This document shows positions 19,330 through 27,961 of a stretch of 64,000 bases of DNA, one piece after another; within the stretch, counting starts at the first letter, position 1; the number at the start of each line of letters is the position of its first letter. This stretch comes from Streptomyces brasiliensis (GTDB taxonomy: Bacteria; Actinomycetota; Actinomycetes; Streptomycetales; Streptomycetaceae): positions 682,001 to 746,000 of the forward strand of contig NZ_BMQA01000001.1 of the NCBI RefSeq assembly GCF_014647875.1, written 5' to 3'. The translations under genes and the position numbers were made by a program. The notes under the pieces were generated by a model. It saw only the letters and a list, made by a program, of their open reading frames with translations. It was not told where the DNA came from and searched no databases.

Positions 19330-20175
19330 TCAGGCCCCGGCAGGGTTCTCGTACGAGGTCGAACGTGCGACGTCCTCCCAGGCGTCGAGTTCCCGCCCTA
19401 CACCGTAGAGCTTGCTGCGGACGGCTTCCACCGCGTCGTCGCCGAGTGGGAGGCGGCGGGGCGGCCTGGGCGCCTCGACCGCGGCAATCACCGCGGCGGC
19501 GGCCCGGTCGGGGTCGCCCTGCTGGGTTCCGGCGGACTGCTCCATCGCCGCACTCATCGCCTCGAGCACCGAATACTCAGGCAGGTGCCTGTCCGCCCGG
19601 CGCAGCCCCTTGCCGGCCCAGTTGGTGCGGAAGGCGCCGGGTTCGACGATGGTGACCGCGATACCGAAGGACTTCAGCTCATGCTGGAGCGCCTCGGACA
19701 GGCCCTCCAACGCGAACTTGGACGCGTTGTACAGGCCCAGGCCGGGCTGACCGCGGAAGCCGGCGATGGAGCTGATGTTGACGACATGGCCCCTGCCGCG
19801 TTCACGCAGGTGGGGTACGAGCGCGCGAATCAGATTGAGCGGGCCGAAGAAGTTGGTCTCCATCTGGTGGCGCAGCTCGTCCTCGCTCACCTCCTCGACG
19901 GCGCCGAGCAGTCCGTAGCCGGCATTGTTGACCAGGACATCGATGTGCCCGGCCCGCCGCACGGCCTCGGCCACTCGCTCCTCGACGACCTGCGGGGCCT
20001 CGGTGACGTCGAGCACCAGAGCGAAGGCCCGCCCGGGGACAAGTTCTTCGAAGTCCCCGACCTGGGTCTTGTCACGCAGGGTTCCCACCACGACGTCACC
20101 GCGGTCGAGGACCGCGCGTGCCAGGGCCCGGCCGAGCCCTCCTGACACCCCGGTGATCAGCCAGTGTCGACTCAT
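19330..20175 (-). CDS. Classical SDR oxidoreductase
   Basis: The 281-residue protein is a classical short-chain dehydrogenase: LITGVSGGLGRALARA for NADP(H) binding, DVLVNNAGYGLLGAVE, VVNISSIAGFRGQPG with the catalytic Ser, and the complete active site YNASKFALEGLSEAL. All catalytic residues are present, unlike the SDR near the window start. ATG 20175 overlaps the stop of the LuxC-like gene (ATGA), implying coupled translation. In this setting it could handle a hydroxyl/keto step or reduce the aldehyde made by an acyl-CoA reductase; this is inference. Confidence 0.88.
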   Translation of the reverse strand: MSRHWLITGVSGGLGRALARAVLDRGDVVVGTLRDKTQVGDFEELVPGRAFALVLDVTEAPQVVEERVAEAVRRAGHIDVLVNNAGYGLLGAVEEVSEDELRHQMETNFFGPLNLIRALVPHLRERGRGHVVNISSIAGFRGQPGLGLYNASKFALEGLSEALQHELKSFGIAVTIVEPGAFRTNWAGKGLRRADRHLPEYSVLEAMSAAMEQSAGTQQGDPDRAAAAVIAAVEAPRPPRRLPLGDDAVEAVRSKLYGVGRELDAWEDVARSTSYENPAGA

Positions 20176-21071
20176 TCGTCGTTCACCCACCTCATGAGAC
20201 GTTGCAGCGGATAGAAGCCGTCGTGGGCCATGCCCGGGGGCATGCCGCCCGCGGCGCCGAGCGACACCACGCGCTGCACCCCGGCGCAGGCCAGGGCATC
20301 GCGCAGTTCCGCCTTGCGCTTGTCCGGGTAGACGCCGACCGTCTGTGTGGCGACACCGGCGAAGGCGACGGCGTCGGACAGCGAGGCGACCGGGACCACG
20401 TTGACGATCTTGCCGTCGGGGTGGAAGTCGACGGGCTCGGGCGAGCGGACCACCAGGCCGTGTCCGTCGTATCCTCCCCACACCCGGTAGTCCGGAGCCA
20501 GGGCACGAAGACCGTCTATCTCCTCACGGAGATCGGCGGGGACCTTCGGGCCGCCGGCGGAGGCGAAGTCGCGGGCGATCCCCAGCCGTTGGCACAGCAC
20601 CGCCGCGTAACGGTCCGCGTCCTCGTCGGATCCCTCGACGAACTGAAAGCGGCTACACACGCACGCCTGCTGGTTGAAGAACGTGGCGTCCGTCGCCGCC
20701 GCCTCCGCGGCCTGCGCGAGCGTCTCGTCAGAGGTGAACGCCTCACGGCCGATCACCGAGATGGACGTCTTCGGATCGAACGAAACGAGTTCGAATCCCG
20801 GACCGACATACTTCAGGGCTCCACGGATGGTGGCCTCTCCGCCCCAGGCGACCAGCTTGTCGAAGAACTGGGCACGGAAGAGCACACTTTCCACGCTCGT
20901 GTCCCCGCCTCGCCAGTACGCGGCCGAGAAGGAGCGCACCACCGGGTGCCCCGGGGCCACCTTGGCCATGGTGCGCAGGATCGCGGTCGCGCTGAACAGG
21001 TCGTTGGAGGGCAGCTTGAGCAGATTGACGCCCTTGGTGAGGGCGCCGCGCGCAATCGACTGCGCTGCCAC
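20172..21071 (-). pseudogene. N-terminally truncated LuxC-like acyl-CoA reductase
   Basis: The 299-residue frame matches the C-terminal two thirds of LuxC-type fatty acyl-CoA reductases, which make aldehydes from acyl-CoA or acyl-protein. Visible parts are RGALTKGVNLLKLPSNDLF, PVVRSFSAAYWRGGD, the catalytic-Cys region NQQACVCSRFQFVEG (Cys137/139), VWGGYDGHGLVVRS and PHGFYPL-like DGFYPLQRLMRWVNDE. Family members are about 450-480 residues, so roughly 150-180 N-terminal residues are missing and replaced by unrelated-looking fragments. GTG 21071 is the first start in frame. Probably inactive; the nucleotide-binding half could be incomplete. It overlaps the SDR start by four bases. Confidence 0.65.
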
Positions 21072-21287
21072 GCCAGGGGCGTTGCCGCGCCGTCGACCTC
21101 GGCGGCCAGCAGCGCATCAATCACGTCGTCACGGGTTTCGCCCGCCCTGCGCTCGGCCAGGAGCTCTGCGATTTCCACTGCGCTTCCTCTCCAGACCGGC
21201 GTCGGCGGGCACCTGGACGGCGAGCCCTTCGGGATGGGCGGCGGCGTTACGCAGCAGGAGCTCGCCGACCGGGATCTTCCACAGGTC
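21060..21287 (-). pseudogene. Mosaic of short coding remnants upstream of LuxC-like gene
   Basis: Two short coding-like stretches in different frames precede the LuxC fragment. From GTG 21178, with GGAAG upstream, a frame reads VEIAELLAERRAGETRDDVI then DALLAAEVDG, closely resembling the pre-I-helix part of bacterial cytochromes P450. Further 5' (21287 downward) another frame reads DLWKIPVGELLLRNAAAHPE without a start and stops at 21129; its family is not recognised. The pieces look like leftovers of deletions that joined several genes. Assignment of the P450-like piece is by eye from about 30 residues. Confidence 0.4.
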
Positions 21288-21548
21288 GGGCGAGTGTCAG
21301 CTGGCCGGTGCGCTTCGGTGAGACGGATCGTCCTGGTCGGGTGCGGCGGCATGGAGATCTCCTGTACCAGCGGGTGCCTGCCTGCTTCATGAACACGGCA
21401 GTTCTCGACGTTGTCGGTCGGGGCGAGGGATGCTCGGCCGCGCTCGAACCTTCTTCCTCCGCCACATCTCCGGTGCCGAGCCGCCTGGACCCGGCGCCGC
21501 ACCGAGGCATCTTCTGCCGAGCAGTGTATAGCGAAGAGTGAGATCATC

Positions 21549-21560
21549 TTATAGGTATAA
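21549..21560. promoter_or_regulatory. AT-rich palindrome in divergent control region
   Basis: TTATAGGTATAA is a perfect dyad with two central bases in an AT-rich patch (21541-21575) that is unusual for this DNA. It lies between the minus-strand arm and the Rieske operon, about 210 bases before the Rieske start. It may be a promoter element or second operator. Confidence 0.35.
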
Positions 21561-21694
21561 CTTATTTTCTCATACGCGGTGTCCGGCTTCCGGGTTGACG
21601 TCCGGGCGACCCCGGGTGGGCGAACGACAGGCGCGCACAGATCTAGGTCCGCGCCCCGCGGAGCCTCGATCCCGTGTGCGCGTGGATATTGACG

Positions 21695-21730
21695 AACATG
21701 CCAAGAGAGCAAACACTCTCTTGACATGTT
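21695..21730 (+). promoter_or_regulatory. 36-bp near-perfect palindrome with embedded TTGACA box, operator candidate
   Basis: Arms of 15 bases (AACATGCCAAGAGAG and CTCTCTTGACATGTT) match with one mismatch around a six-base spacer CAAACA. The right arm contains TTGACA, a consensus -35 hexamer pointing toward the Rieske gene, whose GTG is 37 bases beyond. A dimeric repressor bound here would block the promoter. The TetR-family gene at the end of the operon is the obvious candidate. As RNA it would also form a strong hairpin. Confidence 0.6.
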
Positions 21731-21766
21731 GCTGGACCCAACGGGACACATGGAAGGGACACCAAC

Positions 21767-23209
21767 GTGACAACAGTCGACCTCCCTGGCGCACAGGGGC
21801 AAGAGGTACACGGACAACCGGAGCAACCTCCCTTCCCGCCGGACTGCCCGGTGCGCGAGGACTTCGTCCCCAAGGACGACTACATCGACCCTCGCTACGT
21901 CCGGATCGAGAAGGAGCGGCTCTGGCCGGACGTTTGGCAAGTCGCCTGCCGGGAGGAGGAGATCCCCAACGCCGGTGACTTCGTCACGTTCGACATCGTC
22001 GACGAGTCGATCATCGTGATCCGCCTCGCCGACGGCTCCGTCAAGGCGTACTACAACGCATGCCAGCACCGCGGGCGCCGGCTCACCGAAGGCTGCGGCA
22101 CCGCCCACCACTTCTTCTGCCAGTACCACGGCTGGCGCTGGAACCTGGACGGCACGGTGCGCGAGGTCGTGGACCGCGACGACTGGGGTGGCAGGCTCAC
22201 CGACGACGAACTGCGCCTGAAGGAGCCCCGGGTGGACACCTGGGGCGGGTTCGTCTTCGTCACCATGAACCCGGACGCCGAACCGCTGCTGGACTATCTC
22301 GCTCCCCTCCCGGAGGTGTTCGACCCCTTCGAGTTCGAGAAGTTCCGCTACCGCTGGTACAAGACGGTCGTCCTGCCCTGCAACTGGAAGACCGCGCTCG
22401 AGGCCTTCAACGAGGGCTACCACGTCCAGACCACACACCCCCAGCTGCTGCGGTTCAACGACGACATGACGAACAGCAGCCGCTTCGGCAAGCACTCCAC
22501 CTTCGCCGGGGCCGAGGACAACTGGCCGCTGGGTGCGCCCTCCCGACGGCTGGGCCAGCCGTTCCCCAAGGACCTGCGCCCGGGCGTGATCAGCTTCATC
22601 GAGTTGCTGGAGAACCAGCTGCGGGCGATCTGGACGCCCCGGGACCTGACGGCAGCGCGGCGCCTCGAGACTGAGCTGGACGAGAAGGACGGCGCGGACC
22701 CGGCACGGGTGCTGGGCGCTCTGATGGCGTTCTCCGCCGAGGAGGCGGAGAAGGACGGGGCCGGCTGGCCGAAGCTCACCGCCGAGAACCTGATCCGGGC
22801 CGGCCAGGACTGGCACATCTTCCCCAACCTGATCGTGCTGCCCTACCCCGACGGCGCTCTGTGGTACCGCGTCCGCCCCAACGGCGACGACCCCGACAGC
22901 TGCGTCTTCGACATCTGGTCCCTCATGCGATACGCCCCCGGTGCCGAGCCCCCGCTCAAGCGCGAGTTCTACACCGACTGGCGCGACCACGACGACTGGG
23001 GCCGCATCCTCGAGCAGGACTTCGAGAACCTCGACGCCGTCCAGCAGGGCATGAAGTCCCGCGGCTTCCCGGGGGCCCGGCCGAGCCCGCGCCAGGAGAT
23101 GGCGATCAGCAACTTCCACCGGGTGCTGCACGAGTACTACTACCGGGCCGCCGACGCCGCGAGCACGACGCCGGAGCGCACCGCGAAGGACACGGAGGTG
23201 CGCCGATGA
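21767..23209 (+). CDS. Rieske non-heme iron oxygenase, large subunit
   Basis: The 480-residue protein is a ring-hydroxylating-type oxygenase alpha subunit. The Rieske [2Fe-2S] ligands are Cys99, His101, Cys118 and His121 (CQHRGRRL...CQYHGW). The mononuclear iron site follows in NWKTALEAFNEGYHVQTTHP with His219 and His224. It is longer than KshA-type enzymes (about 380 aa). No ferredoxin, reductase or small subunit gene is nearby, so electrons must come from elsewhere. GTG 21767 has GGAAGGGA about eight bases upstream and the 36-bp palindrome before it. First gene of a five-gene overlapping operon. Substrate is unknown; an aromatic, alicyclic or steroid-like ring is plausible. Confidence 0.88.
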   Translation: MTTVDLPGAQGQEVHGQPEQPPFPPDCPVREDFVPKDDYIDPRYVRIEKERLWPDVWQVACREEEIPNAGDFVTFDIVDESIIVIRLADGSVKAYYNACQHRGRRLTEGCGTAHHFFCQYHGWRWNLDGTVREVVDRDDWGGRLTDDELRLKEPRVDTWGGFVFVTMNPDAEPLLDYLAPLPEVFDPFEFEKFRYRWYKTVVLPCNWKTALEAFNEGYHVQTTHPQLLRFNDDMTNSSRFGKHSTFAGAEDNWPLGAPSRRLGQPFPKDLRPGVISFIELLENQLRAIWTPRDLTAARRLETELDEKDGADPARVLGALMAFSAEEAEKDGAGWPKLTAENLIRAGQDWHIFPNLIVLPYPDGALWYRVRPNGDDPDSCVFDIWSLMRYAPGAEPPLKREFYTDWRDHDDWGRILEQDFENLDAVQQGMKSRGFPGARPSPRQEMAISNFHRVLHEYYYRAADAASTTPERTAKDTEVRR

Positions 23210-24903
23210 CCGAGCATGAACCCGAAGCAGGCTGGGACGCTGTGGCCGACCTGGTGGTGGTGGGCAGCGGCGGCGGTTCACTGTGTGCGGCCCTCGTCGC
23301 CCGCCAGGGTGGTCTGGAGCCCCTCGTGATCGAGAAGACCGATGTGGTCGGCGGCTCCACGGCGATGTCCGGCGGTGTGCTCTGGCTGCCGGACAACCCG
23401 GTCTCACGCAGCGCAGGCGTCGAGGACAGTCCCCAGGACGCCCGCGCCTACTTCGCGTCGGCGGTCGGCGATGTCGGCCCGTCCACCTCCCCCGAGCGGG
23501 TGGAGGCCTTCCTGAACGCGGTCGAGCCGATGACCGGGTTCCTGATGGAACATGGTGTGCCATTCCGGCACTGCGAGGGCTACTCGGACTACTACGACGA
23601 GCTGCCGGGCGGCAAGGCACGCAGCCGCTCGCTGGAGACCGAGCTCTTCAATCTGCGCCAACTCGGCCCTTGGCGCGAGAAGTTCCGTGCGCGCATGGAC
23701 ATGCCTCCGATCCCGCTGTACACCGGCGAGGTCTCGCCGATGTCCCTGGGGCCCCGCTCCCTGCGTGGGGCGGCCACGGTGGCGAAGCTGGCCGGACGGA
23801 TGATCGCCGCCAAGCTGACCGGCCGTGAGATGCGGGGAACGGGCGCGGCCCTGCAGGGCTGGATGCTGCAGGCCGCGCTGCGGGCCGAGGTGCCGATCTG
23901 GACCGGCACACCCGTCGTGGACCTGATCGTCGAGGACGGCAAGGTCCTGGGTGTCGAGGTGGAGCGGGACGGGCGCAGGGTCCGGGTCCGAGCACGTGCC
24001 GGCGTGCTGCTGAACTCGGGCGGCTTCTCCCACAACGCGGCCATGCGGGAGAAGTACGGGCCCTCCCCCGCCTCCGCCGAATGGACCTCTGCCAACGAGG
24101 GCGACACCGGCGAGGTGATCGAGGCCGCGATGCGGCACGGCGCCGCCGTGGACCTGATGGAGGAGGCCTGGTGGATCCCCTCCTCGGTCCTGCCCGACGG
24201 CAGCCCGCTGTTCGCGGTGTACGAGCGCTCCAAGCCGTTCTCCATGCTCGTTGACGCCACCGGTTCGCGGTACGTCAACGAGGCCGCCTCCTACATGGAG
24301 GTGGGCCAGGCGATGTACGCGCGGCACAAGGAAGTGGGGGCCGTGCCGAGCTGGTTCATCATGGACGCGCGCCACCGCGGGCGCTACATGTGGGGCACCA
24401 GCCCCGGCGGCATCACCCCGCGCAAGTGGATCGAATCCGGCTACATGAAGAAGGCCGACACCCTCGAGGGCCTGGCTGAGCAGTGCGGAATCGACCCGGC
24501 CGGGCTGCGCGCCACGGTGGACCGCTACAACGCCTCGGCCCTCGACGGCAGGGACCCCGAGTTCCACAAGGGCGAGCGTGCCTACGACCGTTACTACGGC
24601 GACCACCGGGTCAAGCCCAACCCCTGTGTGGCACCGGTCGAGAAGGCACCTTTCTACGCCGTCGCCCTCTACCCCGGTGACGTCGGTACCGCGGGGGGTC
24701 TGCTGACGGACGAACACGGCCGGGTGCTGCGGGACGGCGGCGAACCGATCCCCGGCCTGTACGCCACGGGCAACTGCACCGCATCCGTCATGGGCCGTAC
24801 CTATCCGGGCGCGGGCGCCAGCATCGCCGCGTCATTCGTCTTCGGCTGGCTGGCCACCCACCACATGATCGACAACACAGCTAGGAGCAAGTCCGTTGCC
24901 TGA
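23206..24903 (+). CDS. KstD-like FAD-dependent dehydrogenase
   Basis: This 565-residue flavoprotein resembles 3-ketosteroid delta1-dehydrogenase and the wider fumarate-reductase-type family, which desaturate a ring carbon next to a ketone using FAD. The ADP-binding motif is VVVGSGGGSLCAALVARQGG, followed by GGSTAMSGGVLWLPDN. Positions that carry catalytic residues in KstD are recognisable: YSDYYDELPGG (Tyr119 region) and TYPGAGASIAASFVFGW (Tyr487/Gly491 region). Its ATGA overlaps the Rieske stop. The pairing of a KstD-like and a Rieske enzyme recalls ring opening in steroid catabolism, but the substrate here is not established. Confidence 0.85.
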   Translation: MTEHEPEAGWDAVADLVVVGSGGGSLCAALVARQGGLEPLVIEKTDVVGGSTAMSGGVLWLPDNPVSRSAGVEDSPQDARAYFASAVGDVGPSTSPERVEAFLNAVEPMTGFLMEHGVPFRHCEGYSDYYDELPGGKARSRSLETELFNLRQLGPWREKFRARMDMPPIPLYTGEVSPMSLGPRSLRGAATVAKLAGRMIAAKLTGREMRGTGAALQGWMLQAALRAEVPIWTGTPVVDLIVEDGKVLGVEVERDGRRVRVRARAGVLLNSGGFSHNAAMREKYGPSPASAEWTSANEGDTGEVIEAAMRHGAAVDLMEEAWWIPSSVLPDGSPLFAVYERSKPFSMLVDATGSRYVNEAASYMEVGQAMYARHKEVGAVPSWFIMDARHRGRYMWGTSPGGITPRKWIESGYMKKADTLEGLAEQCGIDPAGLRATVDRYNASALDGRDPEFHKGERAYDRYYGDHRVKPNPCVAPVEKAPFYAVALYPGDVGTAGGLLTDEHGRVLRDGGEPIPGLYATGNCTASVMGRTYPGAGASIAASFVFGWLATHHMIDNTARSKSVA

Positions 24904-25897
24904 GACCACACCCTCCGCGGGCGCACCCGCGGAGCACCCACTGGTCCGGATCTACCGCACCGCGGCACTCATCCACCGCGTCGACGAGCGCATGCGCGGC
25001 ATGCTCACCTCCGGCGAACTCGCCGCCGCCTACTACTCCCCCCGCGGCCAGGAAGTTCTCGCGGCGACCCTCGCCCACAGCGGAGTGACCAGCGACGACT
25101 ACCTGGTCACCACCTACCGCGGCATCCACGACCAGATCGCCAAGGGCATGCCGCTGGACGAACTGATCGCGGAGATCTTCGGCAAGGCCACCGGCTCCTG
25201 CAAGGGCAAGGGCGGCCCCATGCACGTCACCCACCCCGACAGCGGGGTGATGGTCACCACCGGCATCGTCGGCAGTGGAATGCCGATCGCCGTCGGACTG
25301 GCCACATCATCCAGCATCCGCAAGGACGGCCGGGTGACCGTGGTCTGCTTCGGCGACGGCGCCAGCAATATCGGCGCCTTCCACGAGTCACTCAACCTGG
25401 CCTCCCTGTGGAAGCTGCCGGTCATCTTCGTCTGCCAGAACAACCTGTACGCCGAGTCCACCGCCTACGCCAACGGCACCACCGCCGAACACATAGCGGA
25501 CCGCGCGGCCGGCTACGGCATGCCCGGCGTGACCGTGAACGGCAACGACCCCGAGGCCGCCCTCGACGCCTTCACCGAGGCCCTTGACCGGGCCAGGGCC
25601 GGCGAGGGCCCCACCCTGGTCGAAGCGGTCACCTACCGCTTCATGGGTCATTACTTCGGCGACCCCGGCACCTACATGGACCGTGCCCAGTACGAGGCCG
25701 CGCTGGCCGCGGACCCCGTTCCCGCGCTGCGCGCGCTGCTCCGCGAACGCGGTCTGGCCGACGAGGAACAGCTGAGCGCCATGGAGCAGGAGATCGCCGG
25801 CCAGGTCGAGCACGCGATCGCCTTCGCCTCCGACAGCCCCTACCCCGGTGCGGACGAACTGCGCCTCGACATCTACCGTGAGCAGGTGCCCGCATGA
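24896..25897 (+). CDS. Thiamine-dependent 2-oxoacid/acetoin dehydrogenase E1 alpha subunit
   Basis: The 333-residue protein is an E1 alpha chain of the AcoA/PdhA type. It has YYSPRGQEVLAATLA, TTYRGIHDQIAKGM, GSCKGKGGPMHVT, and the thiamine diphosphate/Mg motif GDGASNIGAFHE...VCQNN. Together with the beta chain it would decarboxylate a 2-oxoacid or cleave acetoin and pass the acyl group to a lipoyl domain. It starts at TTG 24896 with AGGAG about nine bases before and overlaps the flavoprotein gene by eight bases. Confidence 0.92.
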   Translation: MPETTPSAGAPAEHPLVRIYRTAALIHRVDERMRGMLTSGELAAAYYSPRGQEVLAATLAHSGVTSDDYLVTTYRGIHDQIAKGMPLDELIAEIFGKATGSCKGKGGPMHVTHPDSGVMVTTGIVGSGMPIAVGLATSSSIRKDGRVTVVCFGDGASNIGAFHESLNLASLWKLPVIFVCQNNLYAESTAYANGTTAEHIADRAAGYGMPGVTVNGNDPEAALDAFTEALDRARAGEGPTLVEAVTYRFMGHYFGDPGTYMDRAQYEAALAADPVPALRALLRERGLADEEQLSAMEQEIAGQVEHAIAFASDSPYPGADELRLDIYREQVPA

Positions 25898-26904
25898 CCG
25901 ACCGGACCGTGCGCAAGGAGCGCGCCAGGAAGATAACGTTCCAGCAGGCCTGCACCATCGCCCTGGACGAGGCGATGGCGGCCGACGACACGGTCTTCCT
26001 GCTCGGCGAGGACGTTGCCGACCGCGAGGGCGGCGGCACCTTCAAGGTGACCTCGGGTCTGTCCACCAAGTACGGAACCGACCGGGTTCGGTCCACCCCG
26101 ATATCCGAGCAGGCCATCGTGGGCACCGCCGTCGGCGCTGCGGTGGCCGGCATGCGCCCGGTCGCCGAGATCATGCTGATGAACTTCATCACGCTGGGAC
26201 TGGACCAACTGGTCAACCATGCCGCCAAGTTGAGGTTCATGTCGGGGGGACGCACCGGTGTCCCGCTGACCGTGCGCACGGCCACCGGCGCCGGAGGAGG
26301 CACCGGAGGCCAGCACTCGGACATGCTGGAGGCCTGGCTCGCGCACGTGCCCGGGCTCAAGGTGGTCGTCCCCTCCTCCCCTGCCGAGGCCAAGGGCCTG
26401 CTGCTGTCCAGCGTGCTGGACGACGACCCCTGCGTGGTCGTCGAGCACACCCAGCTCTACTGGACCAAGGGCGAGGCCCCTGAGCCCGGGCTGCGCATCC
26501 CTCTCGGCAAGGCCAACATCGCCCGCCAGGGCTCCGACGTATCCGTCATCACCTACGGACGGCCCGTCGGCCAAGTGCTCGAGCTCGCCGAGAAACTGGC
26601 CGGCGAGGGCATCGATGTCGAGGTCGTCGACCTGCGCACGATCTCGCCGCTGGACGAGCGCACCGTCCTGGAGTCGGTGGCCAAGACTCGCCGCGCCGTC
26701 ATCGTCCACGAGGCGGTCGGCCAGTTCGGGGTGGGAGCGGAAGTGTCCGCCCGCATCAGCGAGGAGCTTCACGGACAGCTCGCGGCGCCGGTGGTCCGGG
26801 TGACCTCGGCGAACGCCCCAGTGCCTTTCTCCAAGCCTTTGGAAGACAAGTACCTCTACCAGATCTCCGACGTGGAGAGCGCGATCAGAAAGTCGATGGC
26901 ATGA
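25894..26904 (+). CDS. 2-oxoacid/acetoin dehydrogenase E1 beta subunit
   Basis: The 336-residue E1 beta chain shows LLGEDVADREGGGTFKVT with the catalytic Glu, TPISEQAIVGTAVGAAVAG, TGAGGGTGGQHSD and the C-terminal transketolase-like half (VITYGRPVGQVLELAE, VVDLRTISPLD, HEAVGQFGVGAEV). It forms an alpha2-beta2 enzyme with the upstream chain; ATGA overlap ensures coupled translation. The N-terminal 15 residues are unusually basic. The next gene encodes only a lipoyl domain, so the E2 partner is incomplete. Confidence 0.93.
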   Translation: MTDRTVRKERARKITFQQACTIALDEAMAADDTVFLLGEDVADREGGGTFKVTSGLSTKYGTDRVRSTPISEQAIVGTAVGAAVAGMRPVAEIMLMNFITLGLDQLVNHAAKLRFMSGGRTGVPLTVRTATGAGGGTGGQHSDMLEAWLAHVPGLKVVVPSSPAEAKGLLLSSVLDDDPCVVVEHTQLYWTKGEAPEPGLRIPLGKANIARQGSDVSVITYGRPVGQVLELAEKLAGEGIDVEVVDLRTISPLDERTVLESVAKTRRAVIVHEAVGQFGVGAEVSARISEELHGQLAAPVVRVTSANAPVPFSKPLEDKYLYQISDVESAIRKSMA

Positions 26905-27143
26905 GCGTGACCGTCCTCGTCAAACTCCCCAAGCTCGGACTGACCATGCAGGAGGGAGAGCTGGTGGACTGGCTGGTCTCGGACGGAGACACCGTGGAGG
27001 CCGGTCAGCCGATCTACCTGCTGGGCACCGACAAGGTGGAGCACGAGATCGACTCCCCGGCCGCGGGCACCATCCGGCTGATAGGCGAAGTCGAGACCAA
27101 GTACCAGGTCGGAGACGTTCTGGCGAAGATCGCACCTGCCTGA
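26901..27143 (+). CDS. Stand-alone lipoyl-domain protein
   Basis: The 80-residue protein is a single lipoyl/biotinyl domain and nothing more. The modified lysine is Lys45 in the tight turn GTDKVEHEI, flanked by the symmetrical half sites KLGLTMQEGEL and GTIRLIGEVETKYQVGDVL. It has no subunit-binding or acyltransferase domain, unlike an E2 component (400 residues or more). Its ATGA overlaps E1 beta. It probably carries the acyl or hydroxyalkyl group formed by the adjacent E1. What accepts that group is not encoded here. Biotinylation instead of lipoylation is unlikely because the MKM-type biotin motif is absent. Confidence 0.9.
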   Translation: MSVTVLVKLPKLGLTMQEGELVDWLVSDGDTVEAGQPIYLLGTDKVEHEIDSPAAGTIRLIGEVETKYQVGDVLAKIAPA

Positions 27144-27162
27144 CAGCGGGGAAGCCGGTGCC

Positions 27163-27191
27163 GTCCGGTCCGCCCACCGGGCGGACCGGAC
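27163..27191 (+). terminator. Strong terminator after lipoyl-domain gene
   Basis: GTCCGGTCCGCCC (27163-27175) and its exact complement (27179-27191) make a 13-bp stem with a three-base loop, 20 bases after the operon's last stop and 20 before the TetR start. Confidence 0.75.
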
Positions 27192-27210
27192 CCCCGCATA
27201 GCATGAGCGC

Positions 27211-27864
27211 ATGACTGGACGCACCGCACCCGGCACCGGGGCCCTCGGCCGAGGCCGGACTCGTCGCAGCAGCGCCACCGTGCGTGCGGATCTGCTGCAC
27301 GCGGCCCGTCAGGTCTTCGGTGAACGCGGTTACGCGGGCGCCCGCACCCGCGAGATCGCAGAGCGTGCCAACGCCACCGAGCAGATGATGTACCGGCACT
27401 TCCGCACCAAGGAAGAGCTGTTCCAGCAGTCGGTCTTCGAACCCTTCACCCAGGTGGTGGCCATTTTCCTCACAGAGTTCGAGGAACGCTCGGAACGTGG
27501 CCTGAGCGACGAGCAGCTGGCCCGCGACTACGTCACCATGCTCTTCACCTTCCTGCGGGAGAACCGCCGCGACCTCCTCACCCTGCTCACCATGCGCGCA
27601 CACCACCCGGAACTGTTCTCCGAGGGCCCACTGGACCGGCTGTTCCCCGCCCTCGAGGAAGCAGTCGCCTCCGGCCGGCGGGACCACGACCAGGAGACCA
27701 CAAACGCCAGGCTGACCGTGCGGCTCACATTCGGTATGGTGCTGTCGGCCGCCGTACTGGACGAGCTGCTCCTCGGGCTGGACGCTGACCAGGAGAACAG
27801 TCCGCTGCTGGACGAACTCACCGAGTACGTCCTGGCCGGCGTCATGGGACGCACCGGGCAGTGA
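27211..27864 (+). CDS. TetR-family transcriptional regulator
   Basis: The 217-residue protein has a TetR helix-turn-helix at about residues 25-70: LLHAARQVFGERGYAGARTR, EIAERANATEQMMYRHFRTK and EELFQQSVF. The larger C-terminal part is helical ligand-binding sequence. It stands last in line behind the Rieske/E1/lipoyl operon but after a terminator, so it likely has its own promoter. The natural target is the palindrome at 21695-21730. The effector may be a pathway intermediate or acyl-CoA. Confidence 0.88.
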   Translation: MTGRTAPGTGALGRGRTRRSSATVRADLLHAARQVFGERGYAGARTREIAERANATEQMMYRHFRTKEELFQQSVFEPFTQVVAIFLTEFEERSERGLSDEQLARDYVTMLFTFLRENRRDLLTLLTMRAHHPELFSEGPLDRLFPALEEAVASGRRDHDQETTNARLTVRLTFGMVLSAAVLDELLLGLDADQENSPLLDELTEYVLAGVMGRTGQ

Positions 27865-27961
27865 ACGGGCCTCGCCGACGGCTTGACGGATTACCCGGCC
27901 GTCCAGGACGGAGCGAAGGGTTATTTCCTGCTCTCGCAGTCGGTGCGGACGGACATCAGTC

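Noticed and set aside
20172..21071. Bacterial luciferase (lux) system, given a LuxC-like gene here and luciferase-like monooxygenases at 50-52 kb
   Set aside because: The two groups are 29 kb apart, the monooxygenases are of the NtaA/DszA type, LuxAB/LuxE are absent and the LuxC-like gene is truncated.
21767..24903. Definite steroid degradation genes kshA and kstD
   Set aside because: The Rieske protein is about 100 residues longer than KshA, no reductase KshB or other steroid genes are nearby, and the flavoprotein family has many substrates.
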